From contig PQWQ01000011.1 in assembly GCA_002943765.1 (NCBI GenBank), positions 558,001 through 622,000 of the forward strand: a stretch of 64,000 nucleotides of DNA, in the 5' to 3' direction. Both the position numbers and the translations under genes were made by a program. Origin of the DNA: Psoroptes ovis (Eukaryota > Arthropoda > Arachnida > Sarcoptiformes > Psoroptidae). Shown piece by piece: positions 44,091 through 57,900 of the stretch (within the stretch, counting starts at the first letter, position 1; every line of letters starts with the position of its first letter). The notes under the pieces were generated by a model that was not told the origin of the DNA, did no database searches, and worked only from the letters and a program-made list of their open reading frames with translations.

Positions 44091-47000
44091 TATATTTTAT
44101 GGTATTTTTCACGATGCATTTTCCATATTTTCAAGTAATAATATCAATTTCATTTTGCATTTCTATGAATATATCATTTCAACAAAATTTGTTTTGTAAG
44201 AATCAAAAAAATAGAGAAAAACTTGAAATTCCCAAGATATTTTTATTTCGAACAAAATTTTCTCTACTTTTTACCATTGATGCCATTGCATTTGCATCAA
44301 TGATGATGATGAATATCAGAAAAAAATATTTGAAAAATATGTGAATGATTGTTCATTATTATTGTTATTATTTGGGTTCAGGCTATTTTTTTTCTATTTT
44401 GAAGCATTTCAAACTTTTTTCCATTACTTTTTCGATGGTGTCCTTTTTCTCAAATAGACAAACTATTTTGTTTATTTCACTTATTCACTCTCTTAAAACA
44501 TAAATATTCGTCAATGCATATGCAATTCAGCTGTTTTTGTGCTTTTATTCAGACCAATTTTCCATATTTTCAATCGAAACATGTTTGAAATTTGAAATTA
44601 ATTCAAAATAAAACTTGTTTTGAATAAAATTTTGCATTCGAAAAAAATTTTTTTTTGAAAGCCACAATTGAATAATGATCGAATATGATTAAATTTCAAT
44701 CATATTTCAATGATGATTGTTCCAAAACACAACGATCTTGAACCATTGTATGAATCTTTTTAACCTTTGAATTTTTTTCGATATTTTCTTCATATTATTG
44801 TTCATGGTTTGACGTAATATAATATGAATTATTGCATGCGGAATTCTCGGGGAAACTTTCATCACTTGAATTTCTGATTTTTTTTTTTTTACAAATTTCT
44901 TGAATTTTTTTCCTCTTTTTGAAAATCATAAAATAAACCAAATAAGCAAGAAAATCACCGTAATATTTTCATGTTAAAAAATATTTTAAAGCATTAATTT
45001 ATTTATTTTTCGTCAACTTCAAAAAACAAACATGATTCATTTCTCAAACAATTTGTAATTTTAAAATTTGAGATTTTGTTTATTCAAAAATTTGAAAATA
45101 AACAAATAAATATTGAATGAATAGCGATGAAAATTGAGAAAATGAATTGGCAAAAAAAATGGAAAAAATGAAACGGAAAAATTCCAAAATGTTTAAAAAT
45201 TTTCAAAAATGTTTCAACATTTTTCTCCATTCATTCATTTCCACCTTGAAAAAAAAACCATTTTTCAGTGGCTTTTTTCTCCATTTCGAATATTCTGTGA
45301 ATACTCTGAAACATTTTGTATCCTTTGAATCGTGTTTGAAGTGCAAAATGATGAAAAAAGATGATGAAGAGAAAAACGATTCACATTCATTTGAATGAGT
45401 GTTTATAGATGAATTTTTGAATATGAAAAAAATAAAAATGAAAAAAATTCAAAAGAAAATGAATAACATTTTGGTGATGAATCACAACGCCAAACACAAA
45501 CACAAACAAATTTTGAAATTACATTTTTTCTCTTCACTTTTCTTCTATTCATCTCTGTAACTTTTCATTTCAGTTTTTTTCATATTCTTCAGAAACCATT
45601 GAATGAAATTTGAATGAAAATTTCATGAAATCATTTCATACAAATTTCTCACAATATTTTCAATCATTTTTGAACAAATTTCTTTGAAAAATTTGAAATT
45701 TTTTTTCTACCATCTCTAATCATCCTCTTCACACTGTGTTTTGTGTGTACCAATTCACCAATGAATGAATGAATTTGATTTACTCTTTTTTCTTGAATTT
45801 TTGCTTTTTGCAGCACAAATGCTTTGATCAACATGAAAACATTGAAACATTGAATGAAATCTTGAAATATGAATGAATGAATGGATGAAAAATAATGAAA
45901 AAAACTGGAATATAAAAAAATATAAAATGAATAAATCAAAAAAAAATGTGAATGTAAATCAAGGAAAATAAAATGAAAATAAAATAAAATGTAAAGAAAA
46001 ACGAATGACGGAACCTCCGAAAACAATAACAAATACTACGATGATGATGATGATGATGATAGGAAAATGTTTTATTATTATTATTATGTACAGAATATTT
46101 TTTTTATTTTGTTTGAATTCAATTCCATTTATCATTCTTTTTTTTTTGAATGATTGAAAAATATTTTCTTTTCTTTGCTTCATTTTATTTCATATGAAAA
46201 ATTCGTTTATGAAATATTTCTTGCATTTTCTTCAGCAAAAATTTTTCGCAAAATGATGGCAAATAGAAACACTTTGTGTTCAGAAAAAAAACAATATAAC
46301 TTCATGACAGGGTTCATCTTATTCTTTTTTTTCTGAATTCGTTCAATTCAATTGTATTAAATGCTTGTATTGAATCATTCTTTGCCATCAAAGATGGTTG
46401 AAATAAGAATTATGCGAACGATTCAATTCATTCTTAGAAGGCCAAGAAGCCCAACGATCATGATCATCATCATTCGTATTGAAATTTATCATCTTTCATT
46501 GAATTTCTTGAGTGTGTGTGTGTGGAATCGTATTGAAATCGATTTTTTCTTCTCCTTTTTGATTATTCATTCATGGAATGATCATTCATGAATTGAGAAG
46601 AATTAATTTTCATATAATAAACCATTTTTCATTGTCTTTCTATTCAATTGAAAATTATAAATTTCATTTCAAAGAAAAAATTTGTAAAGAATTCAAGACA
46701 AAATATGGAAGAACTAAGGAGTTTGGGAGTTTCAAATTGGTTTCAAATGAACATTTATCATACATTAGTTTATTATTATTGAACATTTACTTGGCAACAT
46801 TATCATTATCAAAAATTATACATGATAATTTTTCATTTGTAAATTTGAATTTTGACTTCAAATTGGAAATACAATTGGAATTTCATTTAAAAATTTATGG
46901 AATTTTAAAATTCAAATTTTTGAAATTTAAATTTCCAAATTTTAAAAAATTTATGAGAAAAAAAGAATTAATTATTCAATCAATATGTAATAACATTCGA

Positions 47001-49065
47001 GTATTACATGTAATAATTTTCCATTTTTTCTCTATCTCTCATAAATTATTCCATTTTCATTGTTTAATCAATGAAATAACAAATGAAAATTTTTGTTGAA
47101 TAAATTTACATTTTTTCCTTCATAAAACACATGCCATAGAAAAATAATGAAACAAAAATGAACCCATTTTTTTATAATTAAAAAATACTTAATTACAAAT
47201 ATTATACACATTGAATGCATTCATTCATTGAATGATTTTGTATTATTTTATCATCCTCTTTTCTTCTTTTTTTCATTGCATCTTAATTATATTTTCTTGA
47301 TTCTATTCATTTATTTATTTATTTTTGTATCTATTCTTATTTATTCAACGAAGAAAACAAAGATCTTTATTTATTTTCCTATTCTTATATTATTATTAAT
47401 TCAATCTAATTAAAAACATTTTTTTTTTGAAAATCTTCACCGTCATCATCATCATCAAAATAATATAAAATGTATTTATTTTTTTTCGAATGAAAAATAT
47501 TTACATTTTATTTTTTATATTATTATTTTTTACATTTTATAACTCTTTTATTTTCTTTTTCGTAAAACAAAAAAAAATAATTATAATAATAAATGATGAT
47601 AATAATAACATATTCTATTGTTTCAGTTTTCTTGAAACAAAACAAAAACCAAACCAAAAAAAGTATTTACTTTAATTTCATTTATTCATTCATTCATTCA
47701 TTTTTTTGTTGTTCATCTCAAAATAATGATACAATGATACCCACAACCGAAGAGATTTGGATCTTTGAAAAAAAAAATAACAAAGAATAATTCTCAGAAG
47801 CTTTGAGATAAATAACAAGAATAGATATGCTAAATTCAAGTAAGTAAACTCTCTATACTCTTGCTACTAGAAGCATAGCTCACATAGAGATATTATTATT
47901 ATTATTATTATTATTAATATTATCACATATTTACGAAATACGGATTCGGATTGTTTTTTTGGTTTTGTTTCAAGTGTTTCAAAGTGAAACAAAATAATTG
48001 AAACAGCAGCCGCAACATCAGCAACAACAACAACAACAATGACGACGACGGCAGCCGAAAAAGAAGGAAAAAAACAACTTAAGAATATCAAAAAATATAA
48101 GAATGATATCATTTATTAAAATATTCTTCATACAGCAGTCATTATTCTTATGCCATTCAAGAATATGCCATGTGTTTTTTTTTATTCATCGGTTTTCGGC
48201 ATATTTTTCGGCATACTTTAAAGTCTAATATTTTCAGGCTTAAGTTTCATTTATGGTTAGATATAAAATTTTGAAAAAAATAAGTAAAAAATAAAGAAGA
48301 TAATATGTGTGAGTAATCACATATACAAACACACATACGATTCACACAACAATACACATTCATATTCTTCAATTTTTTCGGAGAAAACAAAGCTGTTTAA
48401 ACATGTATCCATACTTATACAAACGCCAGCACACTTAAACACACCACACACACAAGCATTGATAGATAGATATAAGAATTAAATATGAAAAGTTGAAGAG
48501 GGAAATACGGCCGAAAAAGAATGAAAAATTCCAAAGATGTTTTTTGTATTTTTGGTATTTCGTATTTGGTATTTCTATTTCTATTCACATTTTATTTTTT
48601 ATTTTTTTATTTCATTCAATTTTTGTATTATTCGTATTCATATTAAAATGAATGAATTGAATTGAATTGAATGTAAAGTTGATGCGTTTGTGTAATGGAC
48701 CAAATTTTTTTCTTTGCTTATTCGTTATTTTGGATGATGTTTCTTCGACTATACAACCAGCCAACCAACGAATGAACGAATGAATGAATCAACTTAAAAC
48801 AGCGGCATGTACACCACTGACTGAAATATACATCATTGAATGAATGTATGAATACAAATACAAATGTCTGTATTTTTTTTTCGTTGAAAAGAATTTGAAA
48901 TAAAATGCATACTTGTACATGTTTCATACAATCAGACACACACACACATAAGCACGCAGACGGACACATTTTCATCATCATCATCATCAATGGCAACAGC
49001 ATCGGCAACATCGTTGAATATAATCTTGTTTTTTTTTATTATTTAAAACGACGACGCATGAGATA
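44091..49065. other. Gene desert, second block
   Basis: No convincing gene. The longest unassigned ORF of the window (46578-47099, 173 codons) is here but is Phe/Lys/Ile-rich and dominated by AAATTT words. Simple repeats include (TTA)n near 47890, GT runs near 46512, and (TTCA)n near 45758, 47690 and 48780. Confidence 0.5.
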
Positions 49066-49145
49066 TTAGGTTGTCCGGAAAGTTCTGGCCGATTTTCATG
49101 AGCATTTCTATTGATTAAATGGAATGAACTTTTCGGCCAACCTAA
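49066..49145. mobile_element. Mariner-type MITE, copy 2 (80 bp)
   Basis: Starts TTAGGTTGTCCGGAAAGTTC and ends GAACTTTTCGGCCAACCTAA, with TA at 49064-49065 and 49146-49147. Its interior (GATTTTCATGAGCA, then TTGATTAA) matches copy 4 read on the opposite strand. Confidence 0.92.
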
Positions 49146-50542
49146 TATATTGGAGAATTTGGAATTGAATTTTGTTTCAAACCAAACAGAAAAGCAGTGA
49201 AATTTTTTCTTTTGAAAATGTTCAATGTGTGCATGGCATCTTTTGCTGCAGCCAAAATTCAAAACGATTACACTTGGTTTTAGAATGAAAATGTGGACAA
49301 AATATTGAATAGAACCGTCGTCGTCGTAGTCAATGACGTTGAATGAATATCTGCGAAAATGTTCAGAAAAAAATGAATAAATAAATACCAAATCATCATT
49401 TGTTTTTGAATTTTTCTTAAAAAAATTTGCTTTTCGGTGCTTATTCATTTCAATACTGATGCTCATCGCTCATTCAGCTTCATTCGATGATTCATTTTTG
49501 ATTGAAATAAATAAACAAATGAAAAAATAAACTTGAAAACAAATTAAAAATTTCCATGAAATTATCAATGTTTATGAAATCTTTAAGTTTTTCTCCACAA
49601 AATCTGAACTTTATCAAGTTGAATTTTCAACTTAAAATCACAATTTTATTCTCTGTTTATTTGATTTCCATCGAAAGCTCTATCAGCAATCTGGACTACA
49701 TTTTCAACGATTTCGCCCATCTTTGAATATTTTTATGATCACCATGATTTCAATGATGATGATGATGATGATATGAATGTAAGTACAATTGTGAAAAAAT
49801 TGGAAATTCCATTAGATTTTATGATTTTTTGGCCATTCAAAAATCAATTCAATTTTTCTTATTTTTGATTGAATAAAATTGATTTATCTCAAATTTCAAG
49901 CAATAATAATCGAGAAAAATGTGTTTATTTATTTGATTTATTTTTGATAAAAACTAATTCACTTTCATAGTAAAAAATATTTGAAAAATATAAATTACAT
50001 TACATACACTTCAATAGATCTTGTTTTTTCCAAGGAAAATTCCCATTCAAGATAATGATTATTGAAAAATAAAGTGAAATCATGGTCTAAAGACATTGAA
50101 ATTGTTTTTTAAAAATAGAATTGATTTTTATTTATCAATTTCATTCATTGTTCATGTACAAAATGTGTATTTCCATTGAAAAAAAACATGATTAAATAGT
50201 TTTGAAGTGAAATAATGTTTAAAATTTTAGAAATTGAGTAGAATCCATGTCAAATCATTATCATCAATTGATCAATTTAGATTTGAGAAATGCCAGTAAA
50301 ATATTGAACATTTTTCACATAGCACTAATCTAATCAATTGACACAATTTATCAGTATTGTTTCTGATTCCATTTTATTATCGATATTTCATTTAGAATAA
50401 ATGTTTTTCCATTTTTTTTTTCAATTTTTAAAACAATTCTCAATTTCAAAATGTTGTTTTCACTGCAAAGCTTTTTTGTCAAAATAATTTTTTTTCAATT
50501 TTATTTTGAATTATTTTTTTGTTGCGCCCAAAAATAACTCAT

Positions 50543-50544
<2 letters not shown>

Positions 50545-50575
<31 letters not shown>
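50545..50575 (+). repeat. Poly-T, 31 bases
   Basis: The longest homopolymer in the window. It could be a retroposed poly(A) tail on the minus strand, but no gene-like sequence abuts it. Confidence 0.9.
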
Positions 50576-50576
<1 letters not shown>

Positions 50577-51855
50577 AAACAAAACACTGATACCTTTGCT
50601 TTGTTTTTTGGGCGAAATGAAACAGAAATAAAAAATTGAATTCAAATGTTTATTCAAGAGATTTTGAAAACGAAAATTATCAGTGTAATTTGATACCATC
50701 ACAGATATTTGATTTGATATATTTCATTTTGATTTATTTTCAAACGAAAAAAAAAACAGGGATTTTATGATCGTTGATGATATAAATTTTTTGAATGGTG
50801 GATTCATCGACGATATTATTTATCCAATGAATTTTCTCATTTCTCTTTTGAAAAATTTCATTTTTCATCATAAAAATAAAATGAAATTTAACTCAATTCA
50901 TGTACAAATTCAAATACATCAGTTTTTGAAATAATATTTTAATAATAATAATAATAATAAAAAATCAAAGATTTAAAGATAAAAAATCGATAAATTTTTT
51001 TGCAATTTCATTCCAGCCATAGGAATAATATTGATAATAATAATAATAATAATAATGATTTGAGACCACCTCTGGTGCATTTATTAACATTGCTACACGC
51101 AATAAACGGAAAAAAAGTCTATGACAGTGAAAATATTTTTCTACACAATTTCTTTTCATTTTTCTACATCATTTTCTCGGTGTCTTGTCTTATCTCTTTT
51201 GCTCAATCTTGAATTCTCTAGAGTATCATTATTATCATTTACGATATTACTAATAATAATAATAATGATAATGATAATAATAAATAAATATCGATAATTT
51301 TCAATGCAATTTTTATAAAATTTTTTTATATTTTTTCGCCGATTTTATTCTATTAAACGACATGATTTTATGTCTATGTATTTAACATAATCGAAAGATT
51401 AAATCTGTGCTTTAATCAATCTGATTGAATTTGAAATTATTATTATTATCATTATCATTATCAATGGTCAGTTCGAGCGAAACGATCGGAATTTTCCGAA
51501 TGAATTCCATGAATCCGAATTGAATCTTTGGGCTCTCTTTTTTCCATTCAATTGTCAATGTCCAAACATAGAATTGAGTGGTGGTGGTGGTGGATAATTT
51601 TTCGAAAAAATTTAATTAATAACATTTGGACTTTGTTGATGATGTAATATAATAGCACAACTATCATTGATGAACATAATACTTTGAAGATTAATTTCGA
51701 ATGTGATTTAATGAACGAAAAAATTCCGATTAATTTTTTTTTTTTTTTTTGAAATTTACAATTTTCATGTGTTTACATCAAAATGAAATTTTTCCATTTT
51801 GAAATTCTTGGAATTTTTTCTCCAAAATTCAAATGATTTTTAGCTCCTTTTTTTC

Positions 51856-51858
<3 letters not shown>

Positions 51859-51886
<28 letters not shown>
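51859..51886 (+). repeat. (CA)14 microsatellite
   Basis: Fourteen uninterrupted AC units, followed by an imperfect extension. Confidence 0.95.
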
Positions 51887-51889
<3 letters not shown>

Positions 51890-52764
51890 CACACATTCAA
51901 ATTGAATGAACAAAATTCGTTGAATTCGTCGTAGCAATTCTTCATTTTGATTTTGTTTCGGATAGAAACTTTTATTTCGTAGAAATGTAATTTTGAATTT
52001 CATTCATTTCATTTCTCTCGACACTTTTACCTCTCTCTCTCTCTGTGTACAATTATCTTTTTTTATTCTTCAAAATTCCAATGTTTTTTTCTCCGATTGT
52101 TTTCTTCCGAAAAAAAAAAATTTCTACCGAATTCAAATGCAAAAAATAAAATAAGAATAAAAATTCAAAGATACGAATCGACGATTCACCAACAACTACG
52201 AAACGGAAACTTGAAAAGATCAAAGTAAAGAACAAAGAAAAAAAAGATGAAATTTCTTCCAAAAGAAAAACTAACCAACGAACGAACGAACCAAGGAATT
52301 TTCTTTTATTATTATTATCTTTGCTTATTTCATCAGTGTTAGCCTTCGGGTTTTTTTTTTCTTGTTTTTTTCTTCATCATTCTCTATCATTATGTGGCAA
52401 ACTCTGAACGACGAAGAAAAAATAGAGAAAAAAGTAAAGTAAAATTTGAGAGAATCGACAAGATTAATAATCTTTTTTAAATTTAATTTTCTTTCGAATA
52501 AGAATTGATGTAAAAATTCTACAAAATTCCTTTGATAAAAATAATTTTAAATAATATTTTAAAAAAACTCAAATTGTTTTTCCTTGAAACTAAATAAAAA
52601 AAATTCATTGCTCAATTCATATTAATATTTGCACATCAAAAGAAAAAAAAAAATGGTGCCCAGGAATATTTTTACGAAAATTTCAAATTATTTAAATGAA
52701 TTAAATTAAATAATTTGTCAATTATCATTATTAATAATTTCTATTTCATACTGTTTCAATAATA

Positions 52765-52847
52765 TTGGGTTGTCCCATAAGTTCTCGCTGTTTTTTAGAA
52801 TGAAAAAAAATTTAAAAAACGGCAAGAACTTATATGGGACAACCTAA
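52765..52847. mobile_element. Mariner-type MITE, copy 3, divergent subfamily (83 bp)
   Basis: Starts TTGGGTTGTCCCATAAGTTC and ends GAACTTATATGGGACAACCTAA-type sequence, flanked by TA (52763-52764, 52848-52849). The arms pair over more than 30 bases, so almost the whole element folds into one hairpin. Internal sequence differs from copies 1, 2 and 4. Confidence 0.9.
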
Positions 52848-53269
52848 TATATAATTTAGTCTTTTTTCTTCAATTTTCTATTTTTTTTGGCCCAGCAAAA
52901 AGCATATGAAGAAAAATGAAATGAAAAATGATTATAATCAATGATAATTAATTAAGCTTATGATTATTATTATTATCAACAGTAGTAATTATTTCTTTCT
53001 GCTTTTCACTACTTTTGCAGACAGCAATTTCTTATTTCATAGAAAAATGCCCGAATAAATTCATATTTTTAGCAAAAGTAAGCATAATTTGAACCAGAAG
53101 CGTTGAACACATTTGATGCTGCATTTCATTCATTTGCATCCATTTGCAAGCAAAAGAAAAAAAAACAAAGAATAATTTGATTTTTATACAAGTTTTTTCA
53201 TCTCAATTTTGTTATGCAAATTATTTTATTCTTTTCTACTAATTTGTTAGTGATTTGTCTTTCATTATA

Positions 53270-53349
53270 TTAGGTTGTCCGAAAAGTTCATTCTGCTTAA
53301 TCAATTGAGTTGCTCATGAAAATCGGCCAGAACTTTCCGGACAACCTAA
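53270..53349. mobile_element. Mariner-type MITE, copy 4 (80 bp)
   Basis: Starts TTAGGTTGTCCGAAAAGTTC and ends AACTTTCCGGACAACCTAA. TA precedes it (53268-53269); the base pair after it is TG, so one side of the duplication has mutated. Read on the minus strand it is nearly the same as copy 2. Confidence 0.92.
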
Positions 53350-54935
53350 TGTATTCTAATGAATTATTCACTTTTTTTTGCTTCAATTTGATTGATTTTT
53401 TTCTCCTTTGTTTCATCGATTATCATCATACGAATTATATGATGCTTGAAACGTATGATGCCAATCAATACCTTTCGTACAATCAATATGCTCGAAGATG
53501 GGGTGTCAAAAGAGAGTGAAAAAATCATTAACGAGAGCTGCTAAAATCAGTTTCAAAGCTTGAAAACAATGTAATGCTTACTTCAAATGATATTTTGTTT
53601 ATTCGTTTTTCAATGAACTGATTCCTAGAATTTTCGTATTCTTTGTGTATGTACTTCTCCCATTTTAATTGTTTATTTTCTAAGAAAATGAGCTCGAATC
53701 AAATTTAGAAAATTTCAAAAATTCAAATTTCCATTTGTTTGTTTTTTATTTTCTACGAATTCAAATTTCGAAAATTTCCAAGTACAAATTTCTTATTTGT
53801 TTTTTATTTTTTATTTTTTCCCATTTATTCATTTCAAATGATTTTCATCATTATCATCAAATGAGAATCAAGAATTTGAATATTTTTTCTTTATTTTTAC
53901 ATTTAAAATTCTCTACACTTTATAGTAACGTTTCATAAAAATAACAATAATTATGACTATTTTGCATTTATTTGTGATTTGTTTTTTATTTTTCTTTGAA
54001 AAAAACAAACAAATAAATGAAAAAATTTTAAAAATAAAATTTTAAAATTTCAAATTCGAAAATTTCAATGGAGATTTCTTCATGATTTTATTATTATTAT
54101 CAAAAATTTCAATGACTATTCGTGAAAAGATTCAAGCAGAATAATAAGCAAATAATTTTTTTTTTTGTTTTCAAGATGATGATGTTCAACGCCAACAACA
54201 ACAACAAAATTAGATTATTTCGCTTTTGCTGTTTTGGTATGTGTGCTTTTCAATTCATTCATTCTTTCATCTATTCATTCATTTATTCATTTCAATTCAT
54301 CCAATTCAATTCATTTATTTTTCCAATTACAATTCTTGAAATGTTGATCTTTGTCATTTAAAATGGAAAAATGAAAAAGAAAAAGTTGTGTGTGTCTTAA
54401 GAATAATTAATTTTTTTTCTCACTCATTCTTTTCGCTTTTTTGAAATGAATTTGCATTTTTTTTTTTTTTTTTTTGATTTTGCTTTATTTTCTCTTTCTT
54501 CATTCAAATGAATGCAATATGATGAAAAATATAAAAAAATGAAAAGTTAGGCCGAAAGTTATTCTTGAATTCAAACATTCGAGAAACAGAGAAATATCTT
54601 TGTTTTGTTCCAAATTTATAATATATGAAAAATGATCATAATAATAATAAACATCTGCCGAATCATTATTCCTTAGATGAAAGAAAAAATACAAAGATTT
54701 TCATATATTCCATTATCATCATCATCATTATCAAATGTTTTCAATGTTTAGAATTGTATATTATAGGAATTTTCCATGTGTTTTTGGCTCGGTGAGCTTA
54801 TGGGAAAACCGCATTGTATATGTTCAAAGAGGAAAATTCACAGAAAATAAGTTGAAAGAAATTTTATCATTTCAAATCGATATCATTATCATCATAGACG
54901 CATACATATAATGCACAATACGTGCACATCATTCG

Positions 54936-54952
54936 GTGTGTGTGTGTGTGTG
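54936..54952 (+). repeat. (GT)n microsatellite
   Basis: An uninterrupted GT run of about eight units followed by TTGTGTTAGTGTG. Confidence 0.85.
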
Positions 54953-57900
54953 TTGTGTTAGTGTGATTATGATCATCATCATCATTATCTTGTGATGTGC
55001 AAAGATGTTCAAATTTTCTTTTTTTCGTATAAATAGATGCGATGATGGCAAGGGAAATTGATTCTCATATTTTCATATTTAAAGTTGATGGGAAAAAATT
55101 GAAAATTCAGACAACTTTTTCATATTTTTTTTTTCATTCTATTATTATCGACTGTCATTTATTGAATATCATACAGTCAAATTCCGTTGCATTTTTATGA
55201 AACTAAATGTTCAAACAACAACAAATTTTGACTTTGAAAAAAAAATAACAAAATGATCGGGAAAAAAATTGTATCAACAATGAAACTTTGAAAATGAAAT
55301 ATTTTCTATGATTTTTGTTGTGTTTATGTAGGTGTGGATATTTTTAGCATCGAAAATTGTCAGTTGGAATAGTTTTTTTCTCAGTGCCTTTCTTTGTCCG
55401 GAAATACCTAGACATTTTCATATTTTCATTTGAGTTTGAAACATTTTTCTTTGAAAAATTTCAGAGCAAAAAATGAGAGAACAAAAATATGATGACATTT
55501 TTCGAATTCTTTGATTCATTTCAATTCTTTCTTTTTTTTCAGGGATTAATTTCTCTCCATTTTTCATTAATTTTTTTGTATCTCTTGAAAATACTTTGAT
55601 TAACACTGAATTTCAAAATCAAATCCATTGAATACATGTTCGAAATAAATGAAAATATTATTATCAAATTATTTCTCATGATTTATTCTATGATATTTGC
55701 TCTATCATATACAATTCAATGACTATTAATCTCTATTTTTTCTGTTATTTGAAAAACATAACTACAACAGCAGAAAAACATTAAACATATCGATGAAATA
55801 TCATTGATTTATTATCGCAATCAGAGCAGCTGAAAAAATGAAAAAAAAAATTTCATCCTTTTAAAAATGAGAGTGTTTTTTCATCAGTATTATTGTATAG
55901 ATTTATTTATATTGTATATAATGTTGTTGTTGCTGTTGTTGTTTGACCAAATTATTCAACCAGAATAAAAAGTATTAAACAGAATTTTGTGACTGGAATT
56001 CAATAGAGAAATTTCTATTAGTTTTTTTTTTATTTGGTTTGAATTAAATAATTGAATCAAAAAGTAAAAGTAGGAAAAAAAATTTAAAGAGCAAAATAAA
56101 CAAACATTGTTTGACATGATATTAGCAATTATATACGATACAAACGAAACAAACAAAAAACACTTTGAAATGAACCAAAAAATCAAAAATAAAAAGTTTA
56201 TCAATTTCAATAATCAGTGAATCGATTTTGGTTGAATGAATGTGAATGTGAATGTTTATACACGATGTTTATAAATGAAAATTTCAATAGCAAAAAATCA
56301 CAGAGAAATATTTTCCCTAAATTCAAATTTTTTCAATTTTTTTTTTTTCGATTCATTTAATTAAAATTATTATGCTATGAACAAACAGATAAACAACAGC
56401 AAAAACAACTCGATCGCATGATTGAAAATGTATATTTTTTTCCTAGAATTTCCATCTAAAAAAAAAGAAATAAAACTTATGAATACATATTTCTCATATA
56501 ATAATTCATTCCAAGGCAGAAAAAAATGTTTCGAATTTCAAAATATTTTTTCTTTTCTTTTCAATAGTCTCATACACGTAGCAGCCTTGTACACATCTGT
56601 TTCTTTGAGATTTTTTTTATTTTTTCATTTTTTTTTTTTTGAACTGGAAACATTTTTCTGTTGTTGAATCTAAGTGAAAATGCATGAAGATGGAAAAATA
56701 GTTCAACTTTCAAAGAAAGAAAAGCGAAAATAAATGGAAATTGAATTCAATTTGATTTTCTGGGTTTTTTGGCTTGGAATTTTTTCTTCATTCATTCATT
56801 CATTCATCCATCTTAAGCTATTCATACACAAACACCAGAGAAAAAAAATCCGAGAAATACATTGCTCGTCTCGGATTCAAGTCTTTGTTGTTGAATTCAA
56901 GTTTTGAAAAATTCTTTAAAAAAAAAGAAGAATTTAAAACTGAAACTGGAACAAACAAACAAAAAATGGAAGAAAAAATTGAATTCAATTTTTTTCAATG
57001 ATTCAATGTTTCACGATTCAGTGTGTGTTTACTTGAACTGAAATCAAACTTTTTCATTCTTCATTTGATTTCAATACATTTTTTTTCAAATCTTGAAAAA
57101 GAATTCATGCGAAAAAAAGGATTTATGATAATATTCGAGAGAAAAGAAAAAAAAATTTTATTTATAATTTTGAAAATTTTCCAAATATTTTGTTTGTAAA
57201 TACCAATACAATACAATTCATGTATCAACAACAACAACAACAACACTAGCATATATAACATGTAAGAAATAAGTTTACTTTTAAAATTTTTTCATCTTTT
57301 ATTTTATTCGTCCCATGTTTGCACCGAATTTCCATTGTTTACCAAATTTCTGTTTTTGTTTGTTGATTAATGTTAGCATTCAATGGAAATTGCAATTACA
57401 ATTGCATTGAATCGCATGTAGGGTCTATTGAATCATTTTTCTAGGGTAGATTATTTGTGTTTTTGTTATTTCTGTTGTTGTTGTTGTTGTTGTTGTTTTG
57501 ATCGAAATGAGAATTTTCGTTATGTTTAAATAAATTAAATTTTTTTTTCATTTTACATGTTTTACGAGTCGTAAAATGAATGTAAAAATAATTACAATTA
57601 TTATTATATCAAATAATAATGATAACGATCATGTTTTCGAGAAGAGTGAATGAATAAATGAATGTTGTTTTCACTGTAATGCATTATTTATTTATTTCAT
57701 TTCATTTATTTTTTTTTCATTTATTTTTTTACATTCAAATTTTGTATTAAAATTTAAATTTAAAATGAAATTTGTTTGTTTGTTTGCAATTATTTGTTTG
57801 AAATAAATTTGTTTCATTCGAGAAAAAAAAAATAAGTCAATATCAAATAAACAAGATCAAATATCTTTTTGCATGCAAAATAAGTAAGTATGCATTGATA

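Larger units (their letters stand above)
49146..52764. other. Gene desert, third block
   Basis: No gene seen. It holds the 31-base poly-T (50545-50575) and the (CA)14 array (51859-51886), plus AAT arrays near 50940 and 51035. ORFs here translate repeats (poly-Asn, poly-Tyr) and are not credible. Confidence 0.55.

Noticed and set aside
45664..46032. 122-codon minus-strand ORF
   Set aside because: Phe/Ser/His-rich translation of TTCA repeats; no domain.
51000..51212. Overlapping ORFs on both strands with poly-Asn/poly-Tyr
   Set aside because: Both are readings of one AAT array with short flanks.
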